From: Tricholomella constricta
Taxonomy: Eukaryota; Basidiomycota; Agaricomycetes; Agaricales; Lyophyllaceae
Direction: 5' to 3'
DNA length: 64,000 nucleotides
NCBI GenBank assembly: GCA_013368375.1
Contig: JAACJP010000032.1
Coordinates: 124,001 to 188,000, forward strand
Part shown: in pieces, positions 46,235-59,331 of the stretch
Position numbering within the stretch: position 1 is the first letter of the stretch
Layout of the letters: each line of letters starts with the position of its first letter
Notes under the pieces: model-generated
Database searches by the model: none
The model's input: only the letters and a program-made list of their open reading frames with translations
What the model was told of the DNA's origin: nothing
Position numbers and translations under genes: made by a program

Positions 46235-46831
46235 TCAAACCTCCTCCAGATACCCTTGCACGATCAAATGCTCAATATCCGCGCGTCTCACCATGAATCT
46301 CTCCCCCTTCTTGAAATTGATATTCCCCAGCTCCGTTTGTATCCACCCACAGTCCCTCACGACCTTTACGAGCGCATGCAGGTCTTTCGGCGGTTGCGTG
46401 ATGCTCGCCATGATATCGAGCTCGTCCGAAAAATCAGATCGGAAGTCCATGATCGACGCATGGTACTCGCGGAGGAAGTCGACCTCGTGCGGGGAAAGCC
46501 TGCCGCGGAGTTCCTGGTTCGCGAGGATGTGGGGGAGCGCGCCGCCCACGGCCCAATACATGTCGCGCAGACGGTCCGTACGGTGCGTATGGTACGCGAG
46601 GAGGCAGCGCTTGTTGCGATTGATCGCGGTCTCGATGACGATGAGAGCGGGCACGGGCGGCCCGTCGAGGAGTGCGAGAGGCTCGGCGGCTTTTTCGAGA
46701 TCGCGCTGCTCGCGGATAATGGAGCGCACGAGGGCATCGTTGTATTTTAGCAGCGTGTCCGTTTGAGTAGATCTGCGCGATTCCAGGACGAGCTGCGTAG
46801 CGAGCTCGCCGTATTGACGCGCCTCGCTCAT
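46235..46831 (-). CDS. PSF1: GINS complex subunit Psf1
   Basis: Intronless, 198 residues from ATG 46831 (MSEARQYGELATQLVLESRR). The upstream in-frame TTG is not a start. Conserved words are NRNKRCLLAYHTHRTDRLRD, LSPHEVDFLREYHASIMDF, PPKDLHALVKVVRDCG and a C-terminal RRADIEHLIVQGYLEEV. Psf1 is part of the Cdc45-Mcm2-7-GINS helicase at replication forks in the nucleus. Length equals the usual 200 or so residues. It converges with SOS7, 285 bp away. Confidence 0.93.
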   Translation of the reverse strand: MSEARQYGELATQLVLESRRSTQTDTLLKYNDALVRSIIREQRDLEKAAEPLALLDGPPVPALIVIETAINRNKRCLLAYHTHRTDRLRDMYWAVGGALPHILANQELRGRLSPHEVDFLREYHASIMDFRSDFSDELDIMASITQPPKDLHALVKVVRDCGWIQTELGNINFKKGERFMVRRADIEHLIVQGYLEEV

Positions 46832-48997
46832 CGTGGTCAATGATTAGGAGCGTGTCACAATCGTGACACTCGCGTCTCGATCACGCACATTTACATGGAG
46901 CAGTTCTCGTCCATAGCGAACAGTTTCTCATATAAGGTTAGATATTCGAATACTCGAGGGGATGATAAATATGTACGGGGGACGTCTTCGCTGGGGCCTT
47001 TGGTGTTCTTGGTAACGGCCGATAAACGATTTCCAAGGCGCAAATGTCTGGAAGTTCTGAACGGCTTTGACATATTTCACCGAAATAGCTCCCTGGCATG
47101 GCAGCCCCGCTTGCGAAAGATCAAATTTTCATTGTGAGCGACATCGCGAAGACATATTTTCCGAGCACTCGTGAAAGCTCGTGGAGAACCAATACCACAA
47201 ATACAGCGTCACAACCCGCTGACCTCCGCATTGAGGGCGAGATTGAACCCAAGAGATGACGCTGCGTATGTGGCCCTGCAGGTCCTCTGTAAAAATTCAA
47301 AGAGTTACCCAGGACCGCAAGATATTCGGAAAAACCCCTGGAAGTCACATCATCACCACACGCAAGCTGGTCATTGGACACACGCAACCCCTGCGAAAAT
47401 TGTGTGACCGAAAAAGTGGACCTTCCTGATTTGGAATTTTGTCCGGTGACAGCTTAATCTCTCTTGATCTTACATCTAAATAGCAGTCGACAGTCATTGT
47501 AGGACAGTTCTGCTGCAATTATGCATGAGAAGTACCAGGATATTGTAGTGTAAGTAGTTGCCCTCTGAATAGCATTTCCCTTCTGAGCAACCGAGCGAGA
47601 CTTTTGTCATGGGCATATGCAAAAGGTGTTTTCAGAGCAGTAAAGGGGGTGTTACCACGGTGTAAGGTGTGTATTTGCTGTAGATTACCCATAGACTGTG
47701 CCCGCTGGTAGAGAGACCGTTTCCCCATAGGTGTAGCCCCAGAAAATAGGTTTTTGAGGGCGGTCGGCGCGTTGACGCGACTCGTTCACTCCTTCTACTT
47801 GGATTAGTCAGCACATTGATGGTGGTTTTGGGCCTGTTCTTGCATCGTCGAGTAGTTAAGCTCGTACGCACATCGGACACACATTCTGACACATGTAAAC
47901 ACAAGATGTATATACTCTCAAAAAAGTCTTCGGGACAGATTTTTGTCATAGGACTTAGATCAATTTATATGACCTCTTTTACACACAAAATATCGCACTT
48001 ATTTAGATCAAGGGAGTAACAAGGAAATCTGTCCCGAAGAAATTGATATTACAATGTCACTGATGACTTTTCGCCAGCCAAACATGCTGCCAAAATGCTT
48101 GTGGAAGGCTGCAGTTTTTGGGCCGCAAATCCCTGCGTGTGTCGGAGTTTTAAAGTGGCAGGGGTTGCGTGTGTCCATGGTCATCGTACACGCTACCATC
48201 TATTTCTTTACCCGCCCTCCGCTCCCTTATTTTTCTTTTTCTGTTCCTATCAACCATACCAATGTTTCAACCTACGTTACAGTATTAGGCAGACACTAGC
48301 GAGGCCATTGGGTGACCCGTCCCCGTCCCCAATCGGCCGAGCGACCTGGAGGCCTGGCGACTCGCGCCAGACCTTTCCACTCCCAATCCCATGTGCCTGT
48401 CTATTCGACTTATCCGGCTAATGGCATCACGACACCGACACAAGATGGTTCACAAACCTGATTCAGTTCAATAGATACACGTGATGCCCTTGGCTTCATT
48501 CAACTTCGAGTCTCTTCGAGTTCAGAATCACCAGTGCCTCACAATCTCTCCAGCTTACTTGGCATATGAGGGCTTGACGGATGTATGACCACCCGGGTAA
48601 TGTATTCTTCCGGGCCCCTAGTACTCCCAGCTTTTTAAGACGCAAAATTTCTGCTTCAAAATCCAATCGAAAGTCTTGCCAGGTTCTCGATGCGAAGTCG
48701 CGCTACAATTACGGTATTCATCCACCACTGGGTCATGTGTGGACAGTGTTCTAATTATCGACGGAACTTCTCTCCTTATTAGCGCTCTACATCCTCCCAA
48801 AGCCCAAGCGCGACAAGGTAAACGGTATTTGCTCGGAGAATAGTCAGCGTCCTCAAAGTGACCATGAGGATCAAGCTTCTTACAGTCTCCATCAGCCCAC
48901 AATTTTTCTTTGCAAAAATCTTCGACGAGGAGCTCATATATAAACCCGTTCATTTGCACTCTCAATCCACTCGACCCTTTATTTTTCCTGTTTCTCA
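46832..48997. other. Intergenic, with a short inverted repeat
   Basis: About 2.2 kb between PSF1 and the third galactosidase gene, whose promoters diverge. No gene supported. A 15 bp perfect inverted repeat (cttcgggacagattt at 47928, complement ending 48039) encloses about 80 bp and could fold as a hairpin or be a very small element; no target duplication was found. Confidence 0.5.
47928..48039. repeat. 112 bp segment bounded by 15 bp inverted repeats
   Basis: The ends are perfect complements over 15 bases. The middle is AT-rich. No coding content. Confidence 0.6.
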
Positions 48998-51525
48998 ATG
49001 TTTACCAGAAACCTGTGGGCAGCCACAGCGGGTGCTGTCCTCTATACGTCCAGCTTCACCAGCGTTGAGGCACTGAGCAACGGCGTTGCTCGGCTCCCAA
49101 GTAAGCTCCATGCGACGGAACTCGCCTTCTGACTATTTTCTTACTACTGTTTCCGGCACATCAGTTTTGGGCTACAACAGTATGTATCTCAGACCTTCGT
49201 GTTGCCCCGCACGCTTAATTTAAGCATCCATAGCCTGGAACGCCTATCAAGTACGGTTTCAGTACCTGAATTCCAAATCATGGCTGTGGCGCTCACTGAA
49301 ACACAGTGCAACATCGACGAGACCTTGATGCTGACGACAGCCAAATTGATGAAGTCTCTCGGCCTTCTTGTTCGTTCTATCTCGCGCATTGATCACGCTG
49401 CGCCTGTTCTCAACCGACGTTTCTGGTAGGACGTTGGGTATAACTATGTCAACATTGATGACTGCTATGCCGAAAAAAACCGCTCCGCAAGCGGATATAT
49501 CATCGAAGGTGCTCCATTTATTTCAAAATCGGAGAGTATGTGTTGGATTCGAATTCTTTACATCTAGACAAGGTGAGGTTCAAGGGCGGAATGAAACAGC
49601 TGAATAGTCAAATCCACGCTCTTGGCTTGTGAGTTGACTACTTTTCCCCATTATCAGTGCTGTATACCGACTCACGCTACCATCGTATCGCTAGCAAAAC
49701 TGGAATCGTGAGTTTTTTTTCAGGCTGACATACTTGTGACCCAACCTATGTAAAACCAGTACAGCGACTCTGGTTGGTTCACGTGCGGGGGCTACCCCGG
49801 CTCTTACCAGAACGAGCTTCGGGATGCAAAGACGTTCCAGGACTGGGGATTTGACTACCTTAAGTCAGTTTCCTTCTACACTCTTCCCCGAGTGTTGTGA
49901 CCTAACCCTCCCCTTCTCCCCATCAAGGTACGACAACTGCGCCAGTGAGAAAGGATTTCTGCTCGACCGCCAGGAATACCAAGCTTAACTGCTTGCCATA
50001 CAGTTCCCTACGACAGCATCACCCGTCAAGGCATTATCGGCAGTATGTATTCCTCGACATCCAACCTTACGTTTTACTCACGGCACATCCGTTGCAGGGT
50101 ACCAAAGGATGGCTGACGCGATAGCACAGCTCTCCGCTAAGACCAAAAAAACACCCATGGTCTTCTCCCTTTGCCAATGGGGATGGGTGCGTATCGCTCT
50201 TGACATTGAACTTGCACACCTAATTTTTTCTTGAATCCAGAGCCAAGTCTGGCTGTATGTAATCAATTTTCTTCTCAAAGGCTTTTCGTTCCTCGCTGAT
50301 TGCCACCAATTTTTTATCGTTCAAATAGTTGGGGTGCTACTTTGGGTCAGAGTTGGAGGGTACGTCTCCTACGTTGAAGTCATCAACTTCACTAAACTGC
50401 CAATTGTTCCTTCTAGACCACGGGAGATATCGCACCTGCATGGAACTCTCTTACTTTCATCATCAATTTGTCTGTTTGCTCTCATAGAGGTTTTGAACGA
50501 TACTGACATCATTGCAGTAACTCGTTCATCACTCAAGCCACCGACTTCTACGGGCGTAACGATATGGACATGGTACGTCTATCACGGCTGCACTGGACGT
50601 GAATTCTTATATCTATTCCTCCTTTCCTTAGCTCCAACTGTATGTCGTTACATCGTACCACCGTATTTACAACTCTTCTCATGCTCAATCTCAGCGGAAA
50701 CGGCGGCTTGACATACGAAGAAGCGAAGTCGCACTTCACCGCGTGGGCGTTGATGAAGTCCCCCCTTTTCGTGCGTGTTGAGTTTTTTTTTGGGTTTGTG
50801 CTTCTGAATATATTTCCTGGGCTTTGAATTAGATTGGTACAGATGTATGTGTTTCGTTGTGATAGCGCGGTATGGAGTTGACGCGCTACGGCGTAGCTCT
50901 CGGCCATCACTCCCGACATCCTGGGGATTCTCAAGAACAAGGAAATTCTTGCCATCAACCAGGACGACGTTATCGGCAAGAGTATCTCGCCCTTCCGATG
51001 GGGAATTAACGTGGGTGGTCATAAGTTGTGTGTAGGGACAGCAATTGATTGTTTATCCAATTAGCCCGACTGGACGAGCAACAGCACCCACCCCGCGCAG
51101 TACTGGAGTGGTCCCAGCAAATACGGAACCGTGTTCATGCTCGTGCGTTCTTTATCCGAGTCGACATTGGACACCCAAGTTCACACTTCCTAACCCAGCT
51201 GAACACCCTCAACGAGCCGTCTACACTCTCATTCAATCTGACGGAATCTCCCTGGATCCGCGCAGGCCGCAAATATTCCATCAGGGTGCGTCCTTCTCAC
51301 CTTCAGAATGCACATCTCGTGTAACTTCTTACACGCGACTAGGATCTGTGGTCACACACCGACAATGGCACCGCCGTCCGCACGTTCACTGCAAATAACG
51401 TGCCGCCCCACGGCGTCGTCGCACTTCTGCTTAACGATGCCGGTGATGAACCGGACGGCCTTTTTCCCGCCTGCAGCGTCTGGTGGCAATGTACTGACAA
51501 GAACGGCACCCGCGTTGGGGGATGA
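48998..51525 (+). CDS. GH27 alpha-galactosidase, secreted (third paralogue)
   Basis: Start 48998 ([20 protein letters not shown]), a signal peptide ending near [13 protein letters not shown]. Numerous introns; checked joins keep the frame, for example YDNCA to [13 protein letters not shown] and SQVWL to [10 protein letters not shown] (donor gtatgt). Motifs: WNAYQCNIDE region, [46 protein letters not shown] (nucleophile), [10 protein letters not shown] (acid/base), [20 protein letters not shown] and the C-terminal [20 protein letters not shown]. It ends [10 protein letters not shown]. It lies on the opposite strand from the other two copies, separated from them by SOS7 and PSF1. Confidence 0.92.
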
Positions 51526-52586
51526 ATGGGTGGGTGATTTTGAGAGGGGTTCTAAGTATTCTGGCGGAGCTCGTCGCCTTCGTTCCCCTTATTCCATCAA
51601 TCAGTCCCTTTGCCTCAGTGAATAATGAACAAAAATATGGACTGTGTACTTAACCTGACTGTTACTGTGTACCTAACCAGGAGCCTCTGGCGTGTTCTTT
51701 TTAAATGTCAAATATTGACCTAAATTGCAAGCACTGCGTCTCATGATCGGCGCGGGTCCTGACTGCACCCGTGTTCCGTTGCGCTTTCGGGAGTATGCGA
51801 CGACGGGTCAAAAATGACCACTATACTTTTCTGTAGGCAATGATTTAAGGGTACAGGAAAGGCAGGTGCTCTGCACGTGGTTGCACAGAGTCCTGACTGC
51901 ACCCGTGTTCCGTTGCGCTTTCGGGGATGTGCGACAATAGGTCAAATATAACCGATTCCTGTACCCAGTAAAATGAAAGACAGAGGTATCATGCATCTCA
52001 CAATACATTCCAAGAATTATATTAATGGTCCAGGGAAGAGAATGTAAGGGCAAGAGATATGGGAATGAGGATTTTTCCCACAGCAAGGTTTTTCAGCGTA
52101 TCTGGTCGGACTTCAGATCCATTTTGCGCCAGGGCAGCGTAAATCGGTGAACCCGAAGCCGGCGGCCGGAAGAACCTGGGAAGCGTCGCGCGGCAGTATA
52201 ACCAAAATATCAACCGTCCCTGAAAGCGGAACCGCGCCTTCAGATGGCGTCGAGGCCCTTTGGATGATTATTCACGGTGGATACCCGGTCGTGGCATTAT
52301 CTCACTTGCTTCGAGAAAGTGCAGGGATTCATCAGAGTTTATGGGGTTGTGTGGTGAGGCCGTGAATGGGATACTTTAGCGAGGATGGACACAAGTGAGA
52401 AGACGCAGGACAACCGGCCATTGCTGCGGAGTGACGCGTGGAAGCGCGTGGACGCGTCGCGGTCCCGTGACTAATGAACCAACACGTGATTCACAACGCG
52501 CTTGCCTCGTTGTCTTTTTGCCTAAAATTGGTTCAACCTTCTCCTCGACCCCCTTCATTGTGAAACCGGCGTTAGGCCACGAAGCA
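51526..52586. other. Intergenic with a direct repeat
   Basis: About 1.1 kb upstream of the Polo-like kinase. It holds the repeat pair at 51757-51946; otherwise no gene is seen. Confidence 0.5.
51757..51946. repeat. Direct repeat, about 57 bp, two copies 133 bp apart
   Basis: 51757-51814 and 51890-51946 share tcctgactgcacccgtgttc followed by cgttgcgctttcggg and a diverged cgac..gggtcaaa tail. The copies lie just downstream of the third galactosidase. Origin unknown. Confidence 0.8.
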
Positions 52587-55573
52587 ATGGCTCAAATCTA
52601 CTCAGCACAGGCCTACAACAGAATACCCGCGGGCCCATCTTCACGGCGGCCCTTCACAAATGCAGTCAACAACTTGCACACCAACCAGCCCCCTCCACCA
52701 GCCAAACCACAGGATAAGGAAAAGGAGAAAAAACCTGCCTCACCGCCTTTGCCCCGTCAAAACGCGAAGATCACACCACCGTCGCCACCAAAGGTCATTT
52801 GTGACAAAACTGGCACCATCCAACTCAATCGGGTCGGTTTCTTGGGCGAGGTGAGTGTTTTTATGTCATACTGCCACTAAGCGTCTAAAGAGCGTAACAA
52901 GGGTGGGTTTGCTCGTGTATATGAAGTCAAAGAATCCTCAGGCGCTCGCCTTGCATGTAAAGTAGTTACCAAGTCATCACTCAAGACCAAGAAAGCCAAA
53001 ACCAAAGTAAGTTAGGGGTCGTCCGGCGGGAGAAGATGCACTTCAATTGACCTGTCTCTAGCTGTACGCAGAAATCAAGATTCACCGCTCTCTCGAACAC
53101 CCCAACATCGTTTGTTTCCAGGAGTGCTTCGAAGATGACGACAATGTTTACATGACTCTTGAACTTTGTCCAAGCGGTTCGCTCATGGACATGCTTCGTC
53201 GCCGTCGTCGCTTCACAGAACCAGAGGCCCGCTTCTTTATGGTGCAGCTTATGGGTGCCTGCCATTACATGCACACCCATCAGGTCATCCACCGGGACCT
53301 GAAACTCGGCAACCTCTTCCTCGATGCCAACATGAATGTCAAAGTCGGTGACTTTGGACTGGCCGCCCTCATCGAGAATCCCGGGGAACGCAAGAAGACC
53401 ATTTGCGGAACTCCCAATTACATTGCACCTGAGGTCTTATTTGACACCGCCAACGGCCACAGCTTCGAAGTCGATACCTGGTCTATTGGTGTCATCCTCT
53501 ATACCCTCGTCGTAGGCCGCCCACCTTTCCAGACTGCCGAAGTCAAGGACATCTACAAGTAAGCCCCTATTTTCTTTCGAATGATCTTTTATTGACCTCT
53601 CGTTCAGGCGCATTCGGGACAACTTATACGACTTCCCTCCGGAACGCGCCATCTCCACCGGCGCACAGAGCCTCATTGAACAAATCCTCACGCCAAATCC
53701 ACAGCATCGCCCGACGCTGCACGAGATTGTCGACCATGCTTTTTTCGTTCAGGGACTCGTACCACCATATATTCCTACATCAGCCCACGACGCGCCACCG
53801 GACTTCCGGCACGTTACTCGGTCACAATCGCAGAGCAACCTGCGACGGCTGCGGCGCTATGCTCTACTCGATGAAGACCAAGTTACGACGATCGCCGTAC
53901 CCAAGGCTCCAGCATCATCGTTGGATGCGTCTGCCCTTGGGAAGACGATGACGTCGAGTGTCGCGCAGCAGGAGAAGGAGTTCCAGAAGGCGGTACAGCC
54001 TGGCTCGCCAATCAGTGCACTCTTGAGCTCAGCGAGGCAGCCATTGCTCATGGCTGGCACGCAGCCGGGTCCGACTAAGGAGAACCCGTTGTTGAGGAAG
54101 TTGCAGGCGGTGAAGGAAAGTCATCTGCGGAGGTCGACGATGCGTGGCATGAATGGGACGGTGGAGGATGAAGGAGGAGCACAGCACGAGGGGCCACCGG
54201 GCTTTGGCCGGGTAAGGGATGAACACTTGGTGGAAGCAGCGCGCGTGAAGGAAAAGGAACTGGAGGCGCAAAAGACGAGGATTGTGGTGCAAATGGCTCC
54301 TGTGAGAGAGGAGGAGGAGGAGGACCACGTTGTCGCCAAAGCTAAGGAGTCACAACGGGAGAGAGAGCGAAGAAGGGTGAGGTCCAGTGAGCGTGAAAAC
54401 CTTCCCGTTGCCACCGGCACTGTGCCCCTTGTCTCCAAGGCCGGGGAGCGTGAAAGAGAGCGAGAGTTCAGGCCGATGCGCGCCGTTAGAGAAGAGCCGT
54501 ACGCTCCAGGTATGTATCTCTCGACCATCATCGCCTCCATATATTGACTCTGAACGGTTCGTTCAAAGCCGCACCTACAAAATCTCTCCCACCTGCGCCG
54601 GCCCTACCCGCTCCGCAGCTCAGTGGTTTCGATGCTGCAGCACATACGCTCACGCTCGCCTTCGACGCCAAGGCTGCTGGTCGGCTCTTCCGTGACCCAC
54701 GCGAGGACACAAGTCTCCCGCTACCGGACGAGCGGGTGTTCATTGTGTCGTGGGTCGACCACTGCGATAAGTATGGCATGGGGTATGCTTTGACGGATGG
54801 GAGCGTTGGGTGCCACTTCAACGACAGCACAAGTTTAGTGCTCAGCCCAGATAAACAGTACGCGTCGAGACGTTCTTGGTTCAATCAAGTGGTTTCTTAC
54901 ATATTTGATGCTTCATAGGCACTTGGATTATATTTCATCGCGCCGTCAGGGCACGGTGTACGTGCGTAAATCGCACACCGTCGATAATTATCCCGAGGAG
55001 CTGAAGAGCAAAGTGTACCTCCTGAAGCACTTTGAATGGTACATCATGGAGAAGCTATGGGGGGAATACGACTACACGTTCGAGGACGTGGACCGAACGC
55101 GCGGCATGGAGTGGGTGCAGAAGTATCTCCGGATGAAGCATGTCATTGTCTTCAAGTTAAGTCATGATGTCTTACAGGTACGTTCTTCTGTGTAACCTTT
55201 CCATCTCCGACTGATCCATCCCGAATATCAGTTCAATTTCTACGACCACTCGAAACTGATCCTTTCTTCTCATGGGCTACTCGTCACCCACATCGACAAG
55301 GACTACAGAATGACCCGATGGACGCTTACCGATATCATGGCTCTCGCCATCCACCCTAACCCCGACGCAGAGCCGGGGGCGCTCAAGTTCAACGCGCGCC
55401 TCATTGACAAGCTCAGATTCTGTAGAGACGTGCTTGTCAGTATCCGCACAGCGAGCACGTCGGCCGCACCCGAGGAGAACGCCATTATCGGCGCGGGGAT
55501 GCCAAGCGCACCAGGAGCTGCGACGACCGGCCGCGCGGTGAACCCCAAGTCATCAAAGGTGTCGTTGAGGTAG
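52587..55573 (+). CDS. CDC5: Polo-like kinase (Cdc5/Plo1 type)
   Basis: ATG at 52587, first exon to 52850, then several exons to the stop at 55571-55573. The kinase domain has [13 protein letters not shown] (Gly loop), LACKVVTKS (ATP Lys), [29 protein letters not shown] and [17 protein letters not shown] (activation loop). Two polo boxes follow after a charged linker: [20 protein letters not shown] with the Trp of the phosphopeptide pocket, and [20 protein letters not shown] with the His-x-Lys pincer. It drives mitotic entry, spindle assembly and cytokinesis, binding primed phosphosites through the polo boxes. The N-terminal 80 residues are Pro-rich. Intact by reading. Confidence 0.94.
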
Positions 55574-55941
55574 AACTTGCATACACATATCATGGCGCAT
55601 GAGGGGCGGTTAGACGACGTTAGGTCGTTGGTCGAACTCATGGTCCACCCCTCTTTTTATCATTATGAAGGCAGGTATGAATCAGTCGATACCCACACGA
55701 CCCAGACAATGTCTTATCTATAAGTTTTCCAATGACTATTATTGAATACGCTCCACACGGTCGGTGAGACGACGTCGAGTCAGGGCGCGTCGCCGTTACC
55801 GGAAGCGCGTCTGAATCACGTGACGGCGTTCCGACTAATTATTTCAGTTGGAGTCACGGCGCGTCTCACACAAACACAACTTCGACCCTTTCAACTTGAC
55901 CACCACAACTACAAGCCCTCGACGTTCAACGTTCAACGACG
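55574..55941. other. Intergenic, no gene supported
   Basis: 3' end of the Polo-like kinase and promoter of the coiled-coil gene; contains several CpG-rich words but no identified motif. Confidence 0.5.
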
Positions 55942-58900
55942 ATGGTCGCGAAAAAGTCAGCCAAAGCCGTAAAAGTCTCGTACGCAGAACGTATGTTTCT
56001 TGCCAGTGACGTCGCATCACAGTAATGACGTTCAGTGGCGCCAACGTTACAGGAGTCCTTGGGGCTTTCACGCAGGTTCAAAGAGAGCATAGAAAGCATG
56101 CTGTACATATTGCTACTTTACGAGCGCAAGGCAAGTGCTGCAAGCCCCGACACCACCTGACCACTTTTTACATATGAGTACATTTCCAGTGAGGAAGAAT
56201 GCACAGGAGAATAAAGATAAACTTGGCCCACATTGGTCAAGTTGGGTTGGAAAAGCGATTCATAAACTGGTGGCGTGCCCATGTCATTTCATATGGTTGT
56301 TTTGTTTTACTGATGTCATACCTCAGGAAGAGGAGGGAATTCTTGCAGCGTCACAATCTCCTGCGGGCAATCTTACAATCACCCCCGCTGGTAAAAAAGT
56401 GTACGTGGGGCTATCCGTCCGTTGGTCTTTACTTACGGCGCTCGATAGTATTACTGCTGCTAGGCAATCGATAGCCCATGCGATCAACGCCTCACCCTCT
56501 GCCGTCCCCGACGATTTGGTCTGGAAACACATTACTCAGCATTCCCCAAACACTCGTGGCCTGAAGCGAGGTCGGCGCTCTTCGATCCGACCTCTGAGAG
56601 ACGAGGATGCGGATGCTCGGGACTTGCCTCCCTCGAGCTTCTCAACAACGAGGTCGAAACGCGCAAGGCTCTCTACAGTTCCTGTTTCGCCGTCGAAGAA
56701 ACCTATTTATAGAATGAACAAGGCAGAGGTAGCATACTCTTTGGCCTCACGGGACGATGCTGACCTTATTATCCAGCTGCAAGTTGAACTCCGTGCCCTG
56801 CAAAAGGAACACGAAAATGAACAATGGCTCCGCGAATCGTCGCCTTTGACTGATTTCGGTGACGATGATGCTGAGGAAATCAATCAACTTCGCCAAGAGC
56901 TCAAGGAGCGGAAGGAAGAAATTGAACGTATTCGTCGTGAGCTTGCTGAGGCCAAAGGCGAAGCCCGACTCTCGGTGAGCCAATACGGAAGTCCTCACAG
57001 ATTACCGACTCCAAATATGTAAGCCCTCTCAATATTGCTGACCTCTCATTATGCATCTTCAACTTATCCGATCTACCGTTCAGCGATGACGCGCCTACAT
57101 CTTCGATGCGTCCGATTCGTAGTGTGCCTACTCAATCTATGCCTCTCAATGCTATCACCAGGACGCAGTCCGGTTCTCTCATCTCTCTCGTGAGCAAGCA
57201 GCCCACACCTGCCCCCAGCTCCCCGGGGACTGAGAACGCGGATCTCCCGATGAGTCCAGTTTCCAGTCCTGTGGACGACTTCACCATGCACGAGGACAAT
57301 GATGATCGAGTTCCCCCTTGGCTTCACACACCCTCCGGGACGATGACTTCGGAGGCAACCTCTAACGGACATGCCCTCAAGGTTGATATCTTTTTTGTGC
57401 ACTGTATTGGCACAGCATGCTAACCCTTCGTAAGGTCATACAACTAGAACGGGATCTAGCCGCTCGAACGGCGGCGACGCACAAGCTCGAGGCACAGTTT
57501 TCGCAACTCCAGACAGAAACACAACAGTCTTTACTCGAACGTAATAATCGTTTATCAATCCTTTCAGCCGATATCGCGAGGCTAAAAGAAGACGCTTCAA
57601 CGAAGGCCCTTGTTCTCGACCAACAGACCGCAGAGCTCACTGCCCTCCATACAGTGAAACGCGATCTTGAATTGACATGCGCAGGACTCGAGCGAGATGT
57701 TCATGAGCGTGACGTCACAGTCCAGTCATGGAAAACAGACCTGGAGAAAACCTTGGTTGAACTTCATCGCCTTCAGGCGGCGTTGGACGCTGCCGAGCAA
57801 TTAAAAGTCGCCCTGACGTCCCGAGTCGCCCATGCCGAGAACGAAGCCTCGACCCTGCGCTCTGAGTTGAACGATAAGGAGCAAAATATGGACCTCCAGC
57901 TGAAATCTCATCAGACGACTGAAGAGAGTCTTGAGAAACAGGTACAGTCACTGCTCGCAACGACCGCGGCACTCGAGGAGAAAGTTGAACAACTTCAGTC
58001 CTCCGAGAAGGCCATGTCAATGTCCCTGGCTAAAGTTACCAACGAGTACACTCTTGTTTCGACGAAGCTTCGAGACGCCGAAGATGCCCATGAATCTCTG
58101 CACAGCCAGTTAACGAGCGCTTTGGATGAAAACTCTGCATTGGCAGGCACGCTGAAGGACTCTGAAACTTTGGTCGCCGCGTTAACGTCCCAGGTCTCCA
58201 CATTAGAAGATTCCAAATCCCAGGATAATGCTAACATTGAGCAGCTCACTGTTTCCTTGACCGCTGCGCAGAAAGACGTGGCCACCCTGCGCCAGCAGGT
58301 TACCGCTGCAGAGTTCTCGGCGTCCACTCTCCAATTGGAACTAGGTCTTTCCAAACAAGCGAAGGACGAGCTGACCACGAGGCTAGCGGCGATTGTGGAT
58401 GAACGCGCGGGACTTTCATCGCAGTTGGGAGAGGCATTGACGACCATCTCGGCCTCGGCCTCGTCTTTGGATCAATTGAAGGAGGCCTTGGCGACGACCA
58501 CTGGAGACTTGAACAAATCCAAGACCGCGGCCGCGGAGTTACAGGCGAACCTAAATGCGACCACCGATGAACTCAAGGCTCGAGAGGACCAACTCCGAGC
58601 ACTTGAGGAAGCTGTAGCGAAAAGAGATCAGGAACTACGGCGATTGGCTGGGAATCTCTCGGTAGCTGAGTCCATGGCAGAAAAGTTCCGGGCCGAGGCA
58701 GCGGCGAGCGAAACGAAAGTCGAGGAACTTTGCACACAATTGGCTGCAGCTCATGGGCTGGCGTCGGCGGCGCAGGAGTTGCTGTCATCCACCAAGGCCA
58801 GCCACGCTGTCGAATGTGAGAAGCAGGTGTCGGCGATCTCGGGGCTTGAGGACCTTTTGCGGGGCGCGCAGGCTCAGATCGAGAACTTGAGATCAGAACT

Positions 58901-59331
58901 GGACACTGTGCGCTTGGCGAATGTACAGCTCCAGGCGCAGGTGAACGGACAGAGCATCGAACTGGGTGAAACCAGGGTCAACTTGGATTCAGCGCGTCAG
59001 CAGGCAAGTCGTCTGGAGTTCGATCTTCTGGCGGCTAGCGCGAAAGTGCTGGAGGTTGAAGAAGAGCTATCGGAGCTCAAGGTCGCCAAAGAAGCAGATG
59101 AAGCCTCGATCGAGAATCTCAAAGAAATGTTCTCGTCACTTCGCGAGTCCCAGATGCGGTCGCTCGCAGAACTCGATTCGAAAGTAAGTTTGTGTTATAC
59201 CGTGTACGAAGGTTCCCAAAACGACGTTTACCGCCCCGCAGGTTGTTTCCACTAAATCTTCTCCGGCTCCCAAACGCCGGTCCACCAGGACCACCTCAAA
59301 TAAAGCGCCTCCTCCATTCAAACTGACATGA
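55942..59331 (+). CDS. Long coiled-coil protein, function unknown
   Basis: Predicted start ATG 55942 (MVAKKSAKAVKVSYAE), stop 59329-59331. The first intron (about 55991-56032) keeps phase. The second (about 56132-56191) appears to use a GC donor (gcaagt). More introns lie before 56500. After a low-complexity region (LKRGRRSSIRPLRDEDADAR) come a short coiled coil (EEINQLRQELKERKEEIERI) and, from about 57432, more than 550 residues of nearly unbroken heptad repeat rich in Ala, Leu, Glu, Gln and Ser. The end is basic (APKRRSTRTTSNKAPPPFKL). No catalytic or motor domain was seen. It may be a structural or scaffold protein of spindle pole, septum or transport; this is only a guess from shape. The N-terminal exon structure is the least certain part. 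Confidence 0.7.

Noticed and set aside
47632..47949. 105-residue minus-strand frame in intergenic DNA
   Set aside because: No recognisable features, and it overlaps a non-coding inverted repeat.
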